NCBI RefSeq assembly: GCF_030160235.1 | Contig: NZ_BSNY01000012.1 | Location: forward strand, 62,001 to 126,000 | Direction of reading: 5' to 3' | Length of the DNA: 64,000 nt | Origin: Mesorhizobium huakuii | GTDB lineage: Bacteria; Pseudomonadota; Alphaproteobacteria; Rhizobiales; Rhizobiaceae | Shown here: positions 38,397 through 46,579 of the stretch, piece by piece | Layout: each line of letters starts with the position of its first letter | Numbering within the stretch: the stretch's first letter is position 1 | The notes under the pieces: generated by a model | What the model was told of the DNA's origin: nothing | Seen by the model: the letters and a program-made list of their open reading frames with translations, nothing else | Databases searched by the model: none | Program-made: the position numbers and the translations under genes

Positions 38397-39497
38397 ATGT
38401 TCGAAGTCGTCGCACTCTGTCAAGCAATGCGAGCGAAGGCCGTAGCGTCTAGCTTGGTCCTTGCCGCGCTGCTCGGCTTGCTGGTCTTCGAACCGCACGC
38501 CGCCAACGCCGCGCCCAATTGGACGCTCGATCCTGACGCCTCGGTGCTGACCTATCAGTCGGTCAAGAAGAACACGATCGTCGAGACCAACAAGATCAGG
38601 AATATCACCGGCACGTTGAGTTCCGCCGGTGACGCCAAGGTCAGCTTCGATCTCAATTCCGTCGACACGGGCGTCGACCTGCGCAATGTACGCATGCGCT
38701 TCCTGTTCTTCGAAACATTCAAATATCCGACGGCCGAGCTGACGGCGAAGGTCGACCCGGCCGCCTTTGCCGACTTGCCGGCCAAACGCCGGATCAAGGC
38801 AACCTTGCCGTTCCGGCTTAGCCTGCATGGCGTCGACAAGGATCTGGAAGCGAGCGTCGTCGTAACCATGATCAGCGACACTCAGGTTTCCGTAGCATCA
38901 GAGGCTCCCGTCGCGGTGCATGTCGAGGACTTCGGCCTGCTGCCGAACGTCGACAAGCTGCAGCAGGCCGCCAATGTGACGAACATCGTGCCCACCGCCT
39001 CGGTGTCCTTCGACTTCGTCTTTGTCGCCGACGGCAGCAAGTCGGCCGCGGTGAAGACAGTCGCCGCCGGAACCGCCGATGTCGGTCCCGTGGCCACCGA
39101 TGCCGCCAAGGCCAATTTCAGCGACGAGGAGTGCCTCAACCGGTTTGCCGTGTTGTCGCGCACCGGCGCCATCTATTTTCGCCCGGCCAGCGCCCGGCTC
39201 GATGCCAAGAGCCGTCCGCTGCTCACCGAAGTTGAAGGTGTCGTCGGCAAATGCCCGACTTTGAAGGTGGTGGTGTCCGGCTACACCGACTCGGACGGCT
39301 CGCCCGAGGCAAACAAGGCGCTCTCCGAACGGCGCGCGCAGGCGGTTGCCGATGCGCTGGTCGCCGGTGGCGTGCCGCGTCAGCAGATCAGTGCCGCCGG
39401 CCATGGCGAGGAGAGCCCGGTTGCCGCCAACGACACGCCGAAGAACAAGGCGCTCAACCGGCGGATCGAATTCTCCGCCACGAAGCTCGCGAACTGA
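38397..39497 (+). CDS. YceI-like domain fused to an OmpA peptidoglycan-binding domain
   Basis: The protein has about 366 residues. After a signal peptide (ending HAANA) comes a YceI/lipocalin-like domain (about 40-220; SVLTYQSVKKNTIVETN, FDLNSVDTGVDLRNVRMRFLFFE). A C-terminal OmpA domain follows (about 245-366; IYFRPASARLD, VSGYTDSDGSPEANKALSERRA). YceI domains bind isoprenoid-type lipids, and OmpA domains bind peptidoglycan. The ATG at 38397 follows GGCGGGGGCG; an ATG 30 bases later would give a more typical signal peptide. It lies between two caspase genes in the same direction. Confidence 0.87.
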   Translation: MFEVVALCQAMRAKAVASSLVLAALLGLLVFEPHAANAAPNWTLDPDASVLTYQSVKKNTIVETNKIRNITGTLSSAGDAKVSFDLNSVDTGVDLRNVRMRFLFFETFKYPTAELTAKVDPAAFADLPAKRRIKATLPFRLSLHGVDKDLEASVVVTMISDTQVSVASEAPVAVHVEDFGLLPNVDKLQQAANVTNIVPTASVSFDFVFVADGSKSAAVKTVAAGTADVGPVATDAAKANFSDEECLNRFAVLSRTGAIYFRPASARLDAKSRPLLTEVEGVVGKCPTLKVVVSGYTDSDGSPEANKALSERRAQAVADALVAGGVPRQQISAAGHGEESPVAANDTPKNKALNRRIEFSATKLAN

Positions 39498-39504
39498 GGT
39501 CGGG

Positions 39505-40743
39505 GTGGGCTCCCGTGCAATCGCGTCTTGCGCAGTCTTGCTTCGCGGCGCCGGCCTTGCCGCGCTTGTCCTGATTTTGACTTTGACGGCCGCCAGTGCC
39601 GAGCGCCGTATCGCGCTGGTGCTCGGCAACTCGCAATATCAGCACGCCGCGCCGCTCGCCAATCCTGCACGCGATGCCCGGGCGATGGCCGAGCGCCTGC
39701 AGAACCTTGGTTTCGAGGTGGTCTCCGGCTTCGATCTCACCAAGCAGCAGACACAGGCCACGGTCGCCCAGTTCGCCAAGCAGGTGCGCGGCGCCGATGT
39801 GGCGCTTTTCTTCTATGCCGGCCATGGCCTGCAGGTTTCAGGCAAGAACTATCTGCTTCCGGTGGATGCCGCGCTCGAGGACGAGACCTCGCTCGACTTC
39901 GAGGCCGTGTCGGTCGATTTCATCTTGCGCCAGATGTCCCGCGAGACAAGCATAAGGCTGGTGTTCCTGGACGCATGCCGGGACAATCCTCTTGCCGATG
40001 TGCTGGCAAAGACCGCCGGCATCAAGGGTGCAAGCAGCGGCCTTGCGGAAATTCCGATCGAGAATGGCGGCGCCGGAACGCTCGTCGCCTTCGCCGCCAG
40101 TCCCAACCAGCTCGCCTATGACGGGTCCGGCGACCACTCGCCCTTCACGACGGCATTGCTTCAGCACATTGGGGAATCCAATGTCTCCATCACCGAGGCG
40201 ATGAACAGGGTGACCAGCGACGTCTTCAAGGCGACCGCGGGCAAGCAACGGCCTTGGATCAATGTCTCTTTGACCACCGAGGTTGTCCTGCACAAGGTCG
40301 ATCTCAACGCGCCGCTGATCGTCGGCGAGGCGAGCCCCCCGCAAGCCGAAGCCGGCTCCGACACGCGCAACACCGGCGCTTCGCCAGGCCAGAATGGCGA
40401 TCAGCTCGCGCTTGATACCCTGCGTGCGAAAATCCCGAAACTGGCTACCGACGGCCCTATCCTTTTCGACCGTCCCGTCAAGTTCGGCGACCCGGCGATC
40501 GACGGCAAGAGCATCGCCGAACTGATCAAGAGTGAACCGCTTTTCAGTCCGGTGGAAGGCCTCGACAAATCGGTCTGGGAAGGCAAGCACTGCGACAACT
40601 GCCATGAGTGGAATGAGGCCCGGCTTTGCGAGCAGGCGAAGAATTTCGCCGCCAACGACGTCTCGGTCCTGCGCCTGCAGCATCCGCTCGGTACCCGCTT
40701 CAAGGTCGCGCTGGCCAGATGGGCGCAAGGCGGCTGCCAATAA
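39505..40743 (+). CDS. Exported caspase-like protein with C-terminal CxxCH module
   Basis: The 412-residue protein starts at GTG 39505 with GAGG upstream, eight bases after the YceI-OmpA stop. A signal peptide (about 1-32) precedes a C14 caspase domain with the dyad His107 (FYAGHGLQ) and Cys158 (FLDACRDNPL). A linker leads to a C-terminal module containing CDNCH (363-367), the form of a c-type haem attachment site, with further cysteines at about 375 and 411. As an exported protein it could receive haem from the cytochrome c maturation system. Whether haem or a metal binds there is not known. Confidence 0.88.
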   Translation: MGSRAIASCAVLLRGAGLAALVLILTLTAASAERRIALVLGNSQYQHAAPLANPARDARAMAERLQNLGFEVVSGFDLTKQQTQATVAQFAKQVRGADVALFFYAGHGLQVSGKNYLLPVDAALEDETSLDFEAVSVDFILRQMSRETSIRLVFLDACRDNPLADVLAKTAGIKGASSGLAEIPIENGGAGTLVAFAASPNQLAYDGSGDHSPFTTALLQHIGESNVSITEAMNRVTSDVFKATAGKQRPWINVSLTTEVVLHKVDLNAPLIVGEASPPQAEAGSDTRNTGASPGQNGDQLALDTLRAKIPKLATDGPILFDRPVKFGDPAIDGKSIAELIKSEPLFSPVEGLDKSVWEGKHCDNCHEWNEARLCEQAKNFAANDVSVLRLQHPLGTRFKVALARWAQGGCQ

Positions 40744-40796
40744 TGCCGGCCTGGCGCCAGCGATGACGGATGGCGCGTAGGGATCGGCGAATGCCG

Positions 40797-41342
40797 TTAC
40801 GCTTCCATCTCCGCCATCTGGATGCCCATTTCGACAAAGGCTGAAAGCACGGAAAACCGGTCCGCCAGCGAGGCGCGGGCCAGCCCGGCCAGAATTCCGG
40901 CATTGACGGCATGGGCGGCAGGAAATCCGGTCGACACCATGTCGAGGGTCGGGTCGCGCCACACCGCTGCCAGGGCGATCCAGGCGGCCGGCGTCGACGG
41001 CGGCAGGTCCAAGGAATTGCTCAGGGCTGCTTGATGGTGGGGATTATCCGGTTCGCCGACGCGGTCGTGGACAAGCGCCAGCAATTCGAGATCGCGGTCC
41101 GCGAGAAGCTCGGCAAGATTGCTCAGGCATTCATGTCCCCACCAGACGGCGGCTCGCTCGGGCAGGAGGTAGGCACAGAACGTGACTGCTTCTTCCGGCA
41201 CGCGCCCGGCAAGTAGGGCTCGGCAAAAATCAAGCGGCGGCTGACCGGTGGCCAGCGATTTCATGTCCCTTGCTATGGCGGGACAAGCAAGAAACAGATC
41301 CCGTGCCGTTCTGTATCCGAGTTCATTGGCCATGGCTGCCAC
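40797..41342 (-). CDS. T6SS-linked hypothetical protein (DUF6931-like)
   Basis: This 181-residue, mostly helical, acidic protein has no signal peptide. Recognisable stretches are ACPAIARDMKSLATGQPPLD and VWWGHECLSNLA. It resembles small proteins of uncertain role that accompany T6SS kinase loci (DUF6931, from memory). The start may be the first Met or the one nine bases later (MANEL). It is convergent with the second caspase and divergent from the OmpA gene. The function is unknown. Confidence 0.72.
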   Translation of the reverse strand: MAAMANELGYRTARDLFLACPAIARDMKSLATGQPPLDFCRALLAGRVPEEAVTFCAYLLPERAAVWWGHECLSNLAELLADRDLELLALVHDRVGEPDNPHHQAALSNSLDLPPSTPAAWIALAAVWRDPTLDMVSTGFPAAHAVNAGILAGLARASLADRFSVLSAFVEMGIQMAEMEA

Positions 41343-41512
41343 AACACCCCAAAAGCCAGCGGAACAGTACTCAAGCCTGTGGCCGAGCGCTGGTCAAGCC
41401 TCAGTCGTTAACAGGTGGCGGCCACGAGCGGCATGCGTTTGGTCACAGACAATCGCTTCCCCGTTTGATATGATGCGCGCCAGCGAAATCCTCTCAGACA
41501 GGAGTGACGGTC

Positions 41513-42052
41513 ATGCGATGGGGCAGTTCAGCCTTGGCATTGGCGGCCATGCTTCTTGCAACGCACGTCTTTGCCGATCCGCTTCAGAAATCGGAAGACA
41601 TCGTCAAGTTCTTCGCCGGCCAGACCGGCAATCTGGGTGCCGCGCGCGGCATCTGCGTCGGCACGGAGGAAGAGTGCAAGAGCAAGGCCGAGAAGACTGG
41701 CTCAGCTCAACAAAAGACCGGTCTCGACATGATGATCAATTTCGCCCTTGATTCCGCGCAACTCGACCAGACAGCGCGCACCGAACTCGACGAGTTCGCC
41801 AAGGCGCTGAAGGACAATCGGCTGAGCACGTTCAGCTTTGTCGTTGAAGGTCATACCGATGCGACCGGCCCGGATCGCTACAACCAGGATCTGTCGCAGC
41901 GGAGGGCCCAGTCGGTGGCGGCTTTCCTCGAAGCGAACGGCGTTGAATCGGCGCGGCTCGAAGCGATCGGCCTTGGCAAGTCGCACCCGCGGGTCGCCAA
42001 CCCTTACGATCCGGTCAACCGGCGCGTGGAAATGCGCATCAGGACCGAATAG
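41513..42052 (+). CDS. OmpA-family peptidoglycan-binding protein
   Basis: The protein has about 179 residues. The signal peptide (ALALAAMLLATHVFA) is followed by about 60 residues containing two cysteines (ICVGTEEEC) that could form a disulphide. An OmpA C-terminal domain follows (MINFALDSAQLD, VEGHTDATGPDRYNQDLSQR, NRRVEMRI). ATG 41513 is preferred over GTG 41504 because ACAGGAG ends just before the GTG. It shares the OmpA fold with the YceI fusion and TssL, so three separate peptidoglycan anchors are encoded in this locus. Confidence 0.9.
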   Translation: MRWGSSALALAAMLLATHVFADPLQKSEDIVKFFAGQTGNLGAARGICVGTEEECKSKAEKTGSAQQKTGLDMMINFALDSAQLDQTARTELDEFAKALKDNRLSTFSFVVEGHTDATGPDRYNQDLSQRRAQSVAAFLEANGVESARLEAIGLGKSHPRVANPYDPVNRRVEMRIRTE

Positions 42053-42136
42053 GCGGTCGCCGCCAGGCCGATCCGCCAGCAGCGACAGCGGCAAAAGGGA
42101 ACTCGTCCAACGCGGGTTCCCATTAACTGGCTATGA

Positions 42137-43462
42137 TCAATATCTCATCGCGCCGCCGATCACGACGCCGCTGCCGAAAATTAGCGCCTTGGTCAGGAAG
42201 TCGTTGGTGTCTCTCCGTCGCGGCTCGTCGCGCATCACAATCTCCCGGTTGCGCCAGCGCTCGACGATCTGCTGTCTTCGCGGTTTCCGCTGCGCCACCG
42301 GTTTCAGCGCGCGGGTCTTCTGCACGACCTGTTTCTTCGGGGGTGCGGTGCGGACCTGGTCGGCGGCCGAGGTACGAACGGCCGGGCCTGGATTTGCGTT
42401 CGTGTCGAGCGCCGCGACTTGCTTACCCACCGTCGGGTCCTTCAACTGGTCGATGTTGAGCTTCGCCACGGTGGCGAAACTACCGTTCGGAAACTGGTCG
42501 AGATAGGCCTGGTAGTAGGGAATGGCATTCTTCTTCGAAGCCTCGTCCCAAAGCCGCTGCTCAACCTCCCAGGATAGCGGCTCGCTGGCCACGGGGGCGG
42601 ACGCTGCCGTCGTCTTGTCGGCGTCGGCGTCGGCCACCGGCGCTGCGGCGGGCGGGGCTGCTTGTGCCGCGGGCTTGCCGAGGAACACCTCGCGCCCAAG
42701 CGATGCATTGTGCCACGGCCGCTGCCGGCCCTGCGTGGCTTCCGTCACGTCGCCGCGCACGCGCGTCAAAGCGCTCTGGATCTCGACACCGGGCTCGGTC
42801 AGGTGCTTGGCCAACGCCAGGGAGTAAGGGCTGTCGACGCCGTCGCCGTCGAAAGCGATCGCGCCGGGATCCGTTGCATAAGCGATCAGGACACCGCCGG
42901 TGCCGACGCCGTCTGCCTTTGCATCCACCGGCGCGAGGCCGGCGCCAAGCGAGCGGCTCTTGGGCAGGGCCGCAGCCAGGGTACGACCCAGCGGATTGTC
43001 GCGGCAGGCATCGAGGATGATGACGCCGACGGCGGGATCGGCAGGCAGCGCCGCCATGAATTCGTCGATCTGAACCGTGCGGGTCTTGAGATAGGCGGGC
43101 GAGGTCAGATCGGCATCGACCGGTATGAGATAGTTCTTGCCGTCGACCTGCATGCCGTGGCCTGCGTAGAAGATGACCGCAAGGTCGGCGTTGTAGGATT
43201 CTTCGGTGAATTTGCTGATCAGGCCATGCATGCCGGCATTGTCCTGGTCGACGCCTTCGATCACTTCGAAGCCGGCGTTGCGCAGCGTCGACGCAATCAG
43301 GTGGGCATCGTTCGCAGGGTTGGGCAAGGCAACGGCGTTGACATATTTGCTGTTGCCGATGACCAGTGCGACACGCTTGCCCTCGGCTGTTGCGGCCTGG
43401 ACGCCGAAGGCGGCAAGGATGGAAAGGACAAGTCCGCTCAAAAGGATGGCAAACGGTTTCAT
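42137..43462 (-). CDS. Caspase-like protease with C-terminal membrane helix
   Basis: This 441-residue protein has a signal peptide (about 1-23) and a C14 domain with His102 (FYAGHGMQV) and Cys153 (ILDACRDNPLGR). A Pro/Ala-rich hinge precedes a segment like the Uncharacterised-caspase C-terminal extension (WDEASKKNAIPYYQAYLDQ, FPNGSFATVAKL). A basic region (RKPRRQQIVERWR) then leads to a terminal hydrophobic helix, ALIFGSGVVIGGAM. The protein may therefore be anchored at its C-terminus. It is divergent in sequence from the two caspases upstream. Confidence 0.9.
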   Translation of the reverse strand: MKPFAILLSGLVLSILAAFGVQAATAEGKRVALVIGNSKYVNAVALPNPANDAHLIASTLRNAGFEVIEGVDQDNAGMHGLISKFTEESYNADLAVIFYAGHGMQVDGKNYLIPVDADLTSPAYLKTRTVQIDEFMAALPADPAVGVIILDACRDNPLGRTLAAALPKSRSLGAGLAPVDAKADGVGTGGVLIAYATDPGAIAFDGDGVDSPYSLALAKHLTEPGVEIQSALTRVRGDVTEATQGRQRPWHNASLGREVFLGKPAAQAAPPAAAPVADADADKTTAASAPVASEPLSWEVEQRLWDEASKKNAIPYYQAYLDQFPNGSFATVAKLNIDQLKDPTVGKQVAALDTNANPGPAVRTSAADQVRTAPPKKQVVQKTRALKPVAQRKPRRQQIVERWRNREIVMRDEPRRRDTNDFLTKALIFGSGVVIGGAMRY

Positions 43463-43634
43463 GGATCAGCCCTCCGGCCCCTCGGGGCACGCTATTGATC
43501 TCTGCGCATGCTCAATTCGTCAGCGACAAGTCGCTTCTGCCAAAAATGGCTCTCTGGCTTGTGTCGCCCCGGCGACGGTTTAGGTTCACCGTATGCACCC
43601 TGACCAGGCGATCGTGCCGCCTTTGGGACGGTCA

Positions 43635-46070
43635 CTAGCCCGGCTCGAGCGTCTCCTGGATTGAATTGAGCAGCGCGGTTATCGCCTGCTTGTATTTCTC
43701 GAACTCCGGCGACGTCTGCCGGACCTCGGTCGTGGTTGTCGCAGGCTGGGTCTGATCGGTCACCACGCGCGGCACTTTCTGCCCCATTTTCCGCTCGGCC
43801 CAATCGATGACGTAGCCGACGGTCTTGCCGGTCAGGAACGGGTTGGCCTGGATCACGGCTGCGCCCAGAACGGCGCTCAATTGCGACGAGGCGGACGCCG
43901 CCAGCACCTGGTGCGCTCCTTCCATGCCAAGGAAGTGGCAAAGATACAGACGCCCTGCCGTGATCTGGTGGCCGCGGGCGCGCAGATAGGCCTCCCCTTC
44001 GCGCGCCAGGTTGCGCACCATTTCGCGCGACAGCGTCGCGTCATAGCGAAGCGCGAGCAGGTCGGCGGTCGAAAGCGATCGGGCAAGGTCGGGACGATAG
44101 GTGTTCATCATCCGGATCCACGTCTTTGTGATGAACTGGCCGGCGCCGGTTGCCGACGAGTTGGGGTTCTTGGCGCGGGCACTGCCGCCGCTTTCGACAT
44201 GGACGATCCGGTCGGTCAGCGTCTCGACCGCGGAATCGCCAGGCCCGCCGGAACTGACGGAAACGGCGGTGGCGACCGCGGTGACTGTCCCGAGCGGGTC
44301 GATCGCATCGCCGTTCTCGTAGAGCTCGAAATGCAGATGCGGGCCGGTCGAAAGCCCCGTGGTGCCGATATAGCCGATGACGTCGCCGGCCTTCACCTTG
44401 GTGCCGACGCCGCTGGCGATGGCGAATTTTTGCATATGCGCGTAGCGCGTCTCGCGGCCGTTGGCATGCGTGATCTTCACCAGATTGCCGTAGCTGCCGC
44501 CATCGCCCTGGAAGGAAATCGCGCCGTCGAAAGCGGCCATGACCGGCGTCCCGACCGGAGCCGCCCAGTCGACACCCTTGTGGATCCGAACCGTGCCGAG
44601 GATCGGATGCTTGCGCGGGCCGAAGGTCGACGTCATCACGCCTGCGACCGGCGTGACCATGCCGTTGGTGACGTTCAGCGAACGAACCTGGTCGTCACCG
44701 GTCACGCAGGCATACTGGCCGTCGCTTTGCTGGAAGACGAAGCAGTCGAGGTTCTTGTCCTTGCCCAGGACGCCGACGTAAAGCACACGTCCGGAGATCT
44801 CGCCCTGGCCGCGCGGCGTCTGCGAGTAGATCATCACCAGGCGCTGGTCCTCGCTGGCGAAAGCGTCGAGGTCCTGTCCCCTCGACAGATACATGATCGC
44901 TTCGCCGATCACGCTGGTCGGCACCTTGTTGCGTGCGGCGGTCGAGTAGATTGCGTCGAGCAGGCGGTACTGCCGCTTGGGCCCGCCCTGGTCCGAGGCG
45001 CCGGAATAGTTGAAGAGGTCCTCGCGAACCCAGGGGTCGACGCCGGAAACGAAGGCGCCCGCCGCGCTGCGCGTCAGCGTACCGACATAGACGTTCCTTG
45101 CGTAGACCGAGACCTGCATCAGCGACATCGTCGTCGTCTCGCGGTTCGGCCGGAAGCCGCGCATGGCGACCACAAAACCGGCCTCGAGCCCATCGCGGTT
45201 GAACAGCGCTTTCAGCGCCTCGCCCGCAAGCCTGGCGTCGTCCGCGGAGAAATGCGCGTCGAGCGCCACGCTATCCAGGCTGCGGCCGTTGAGGATTTTC
45301 ACGAAAGTGTCCTCTGTCGCCGCGAAGCGCTGGTATTCGCTGGTCACGGTCGCGACGGTGGTGTTGTTCTCGATCGCGGTTTTCTTGAAGGCGGGGAGCG
45401 CTGCCTCGCCCTGGTCGATGGTCTCGCCCCAGCCGGCCTCGGGGTCGTCTGCGTCGGCCTTGGGCGCCGGACCGGCGGGGATATCGCCCGCGTCCGGCGG
45501 CGCCTGCAGGTCGTTCGCCAGATCGCCCGGTTGGTCGTTGGGCGCCGCAGCAGGTGCGGGGGAGGCCGATTGCTGATCGTCCGGGGCTGCGGCTGAAGGC
45601 TTCGGAGCAATCTGCCGCTGCGCCTTGAAGAAGGCAAAATCCTCCTGCGTCGACGGGATCGTCGTCATGAACTTCTCGCTGGCGCTCAGCATCACATCGG
45701 ACAGAATCTCGATCTGCGGCGAGGCTCCGGAACTGTCGAGTTCGGCCGGGCGCGCAACCGTGTGGCCCTTCGCGGCGGTGTCCGCGTCGGGCGCCAGCGT
45801 GATCCACATCGGGTCACCGGCAAGGTCGATGATGGCAGGCACATAGACCGAGGCGTCGGGCGGCACGTCTTCCATGCCTTCGACGGGATGCAGCTCCTCG
45901 TCCTCGTCGCCGAACGACCAGTTGTCCTTGGTAAGGTAGAAGCCGGTGGTGATCGCGATGACGGTGAGCGTAGCGACGCCAGCAAGGACGCGACGCCAGA
46001 GTTTGCGTCTGCGCTCGGCCAGGCGCGCCAGCTTCTTCTGCTTGAAGCTCGTGTCGATGCTGTGCGTCAC
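43635..46070 (-). CDS. Bifunctional envelope peptidoglycan hydrolase (M23 peptidase + lysozyme-like)
   Basis: This 811-residue protein starts at GTG 46070, overlapping the DUF1036 stop (GTGA). One membrane helix (about 28-46) follows a basic N-terminus, then a long Pro/Ala-rich region. The LytM/M23 domain lies at about 500-595, with metal ligands in IHKGVDWAAP and HLHFELYENG. A lysozyme/transglycosylase-like domain follows, with likely catalytic Glu626 (VESGGSARAKNP) and GAGQFITKTW. It would cut both peptide and glycan in the cell wall, as needed to pass a secretion machine through it. It is coupled to the T6SS kinase operon. Confidence 0.88.
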   Translation of the reverse strand: MTHSIDTSFKQKKLARLAERRRKLWRRVLAGVATLTVIAITTGFYLTKDNWSFGDEDEELHPVEGMEDVPPDASVYVPAIIDLAGDPMWITLAPDADTAAKGHTVARPAELDSSGASPQIEILSDVMLSASEKFMTTIPSTQEDFAFFKAQRQIAPKPSAAAPDDQQSASPAPAAAPNDQPGDLANDLQAPPDAGDIPAGPAPKADADDPEAGWGETIDQGEAALPAFKKTAIENNTTVATVTSEYQRFAATEDTFVKILNGRSLDSVALDAHFSADDARLAGEALKALFNRDGLEAGFVVAMRGFRPNRETTTMSLMQVSVYARNVYVGTLTRSAAGAFVSGVDPWVREDLFNYSGASDQGGPKRQYRLLDAIYSTAARNKVPTSVIGEAIMYLSRGQDLDAFASEDQRLVMIYSQTPRGQGEISGRVLYVGVLGKDKNLDCFVFQQSDGQYACVTGDDQVRSLNVTNGMVTPVAGVMTSTFGPRKHPILGTVRIHKGVDWAAPVGTPVMAAFDGAISFQGDGGSYGNLVKITHANGRETRYAHMQKFAIASGVGTKVKAGDVIGYIGTTGLSTGPHLHFELYENGDAIDPLGTVTAVATAVSVSSGGPGDSAVETLTDRIVHVESGGSARAKNPNSSATGAGQFITKTWIRMMNTYRPDLARSLSTADLLALRYDATLSREMVRNLAREGEAYLRARGHQITAGRLYLCHFLGMEGAHQVLAASASSQLSAVLGAAVIQANPFLTGKTVGYVIDWAERKMGQKVPRVVTDQTQPATTTTEVRQTSPEFEKYKQAITALLNSIQETLEPG

Positions 46071-46567
46071 GGGCTGTTTCCGGTCAGGAAATAGGTCCAG
46101 CGCACCTGCTCCTGCGTGTCGACCTCGACGAAACGCGCCGCGATATGACCACGCTGCCAGCACTCGTCGATGCCACGGATGGAGAAGCGGCGCCGATCAA
46201 CGCACATCTCGGTCGAACCGTTGAGGATCGCGTGGCCGAACACATCGGTCGCGTAGAGGTAGATGTAGCGGTTGGCCAGTTCCTCGCGGATGACGTTCAC
46301 GCACTGGTTGGCGCCGATGGTCCACCAGCCGTCGGTCTGGTCGGCATTGTCGACCTTCTGTCCGACGGCGAGGTTGACGACGTCGAGCGTCTGGTTGCAG
46401 ACGGTGAATTCTGCATGCGCGCTGTTGGTCGAGAGGATAACGAGCAGCGCCGCGCCGAACAGCGCGGAAAATGCCAAGCGGTTGGAGAAGTCCGGCAATA
46501 ATCGAAACCAGCTACGCTTTGTGCGTGACGAGGGCTGGCAAAATGAATGCAAGGGGCGAAGGTCCAT
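46067..46567 (-). CDS. DUF1036 domain protein
   Basis: The protein has about 166 residues, with an N-terminal signal or membrane helix (about 33-52, ending NSAHA). The DUF1036 core follows (FTVCNQTLDVVNLAVGQKVD, GWWTIGANQCVNVI). DUF1036 proteins are small secreted or periplasmic domains common in alphaproteobacteria, function unknown. The true start is uncertain because a later initiation closer to the signal peptide is possible. It lies between the kinase gene (12 bases) and the peptidoglycan hydrolase (GTGA overlap). Confidence 0.82.
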   Translation of the reverse strand: MDLRPLHSFCQPSSRTKRSWFRLLPDFSNRLAFSALFGAALLVILSTNSAHAEFTVCNQTLDVVNLAVGQKVDNADQTDGWWTIGANQCVNVIREELANRYIYLYATDVFGHAILNGSTEMCVDRRRFSIRGIDECWQRGHIAARFVEVDTQEQVRWTYFLTGNSP

Positions 46568-46579
46568 CGGCGTTCATAT

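Noticed and set aside
43563-43576. GTCGCC-CC-GGCGAC palindrome between the third caspase and the wall hydrolase as a terminator
   Set aside because: The loop is only two bases, there is no T-run, and such short GC palindromes are common in DNA of this composition.
43881-45596. Plus-strand open frame of about 570 codons opposite the peptidoglycan hydrolase
   Set aside because: The minus-strand gene has M23 and lysozyme motifs. The opposite frame is Arg/Asp/Gly-rich shadow sequence.
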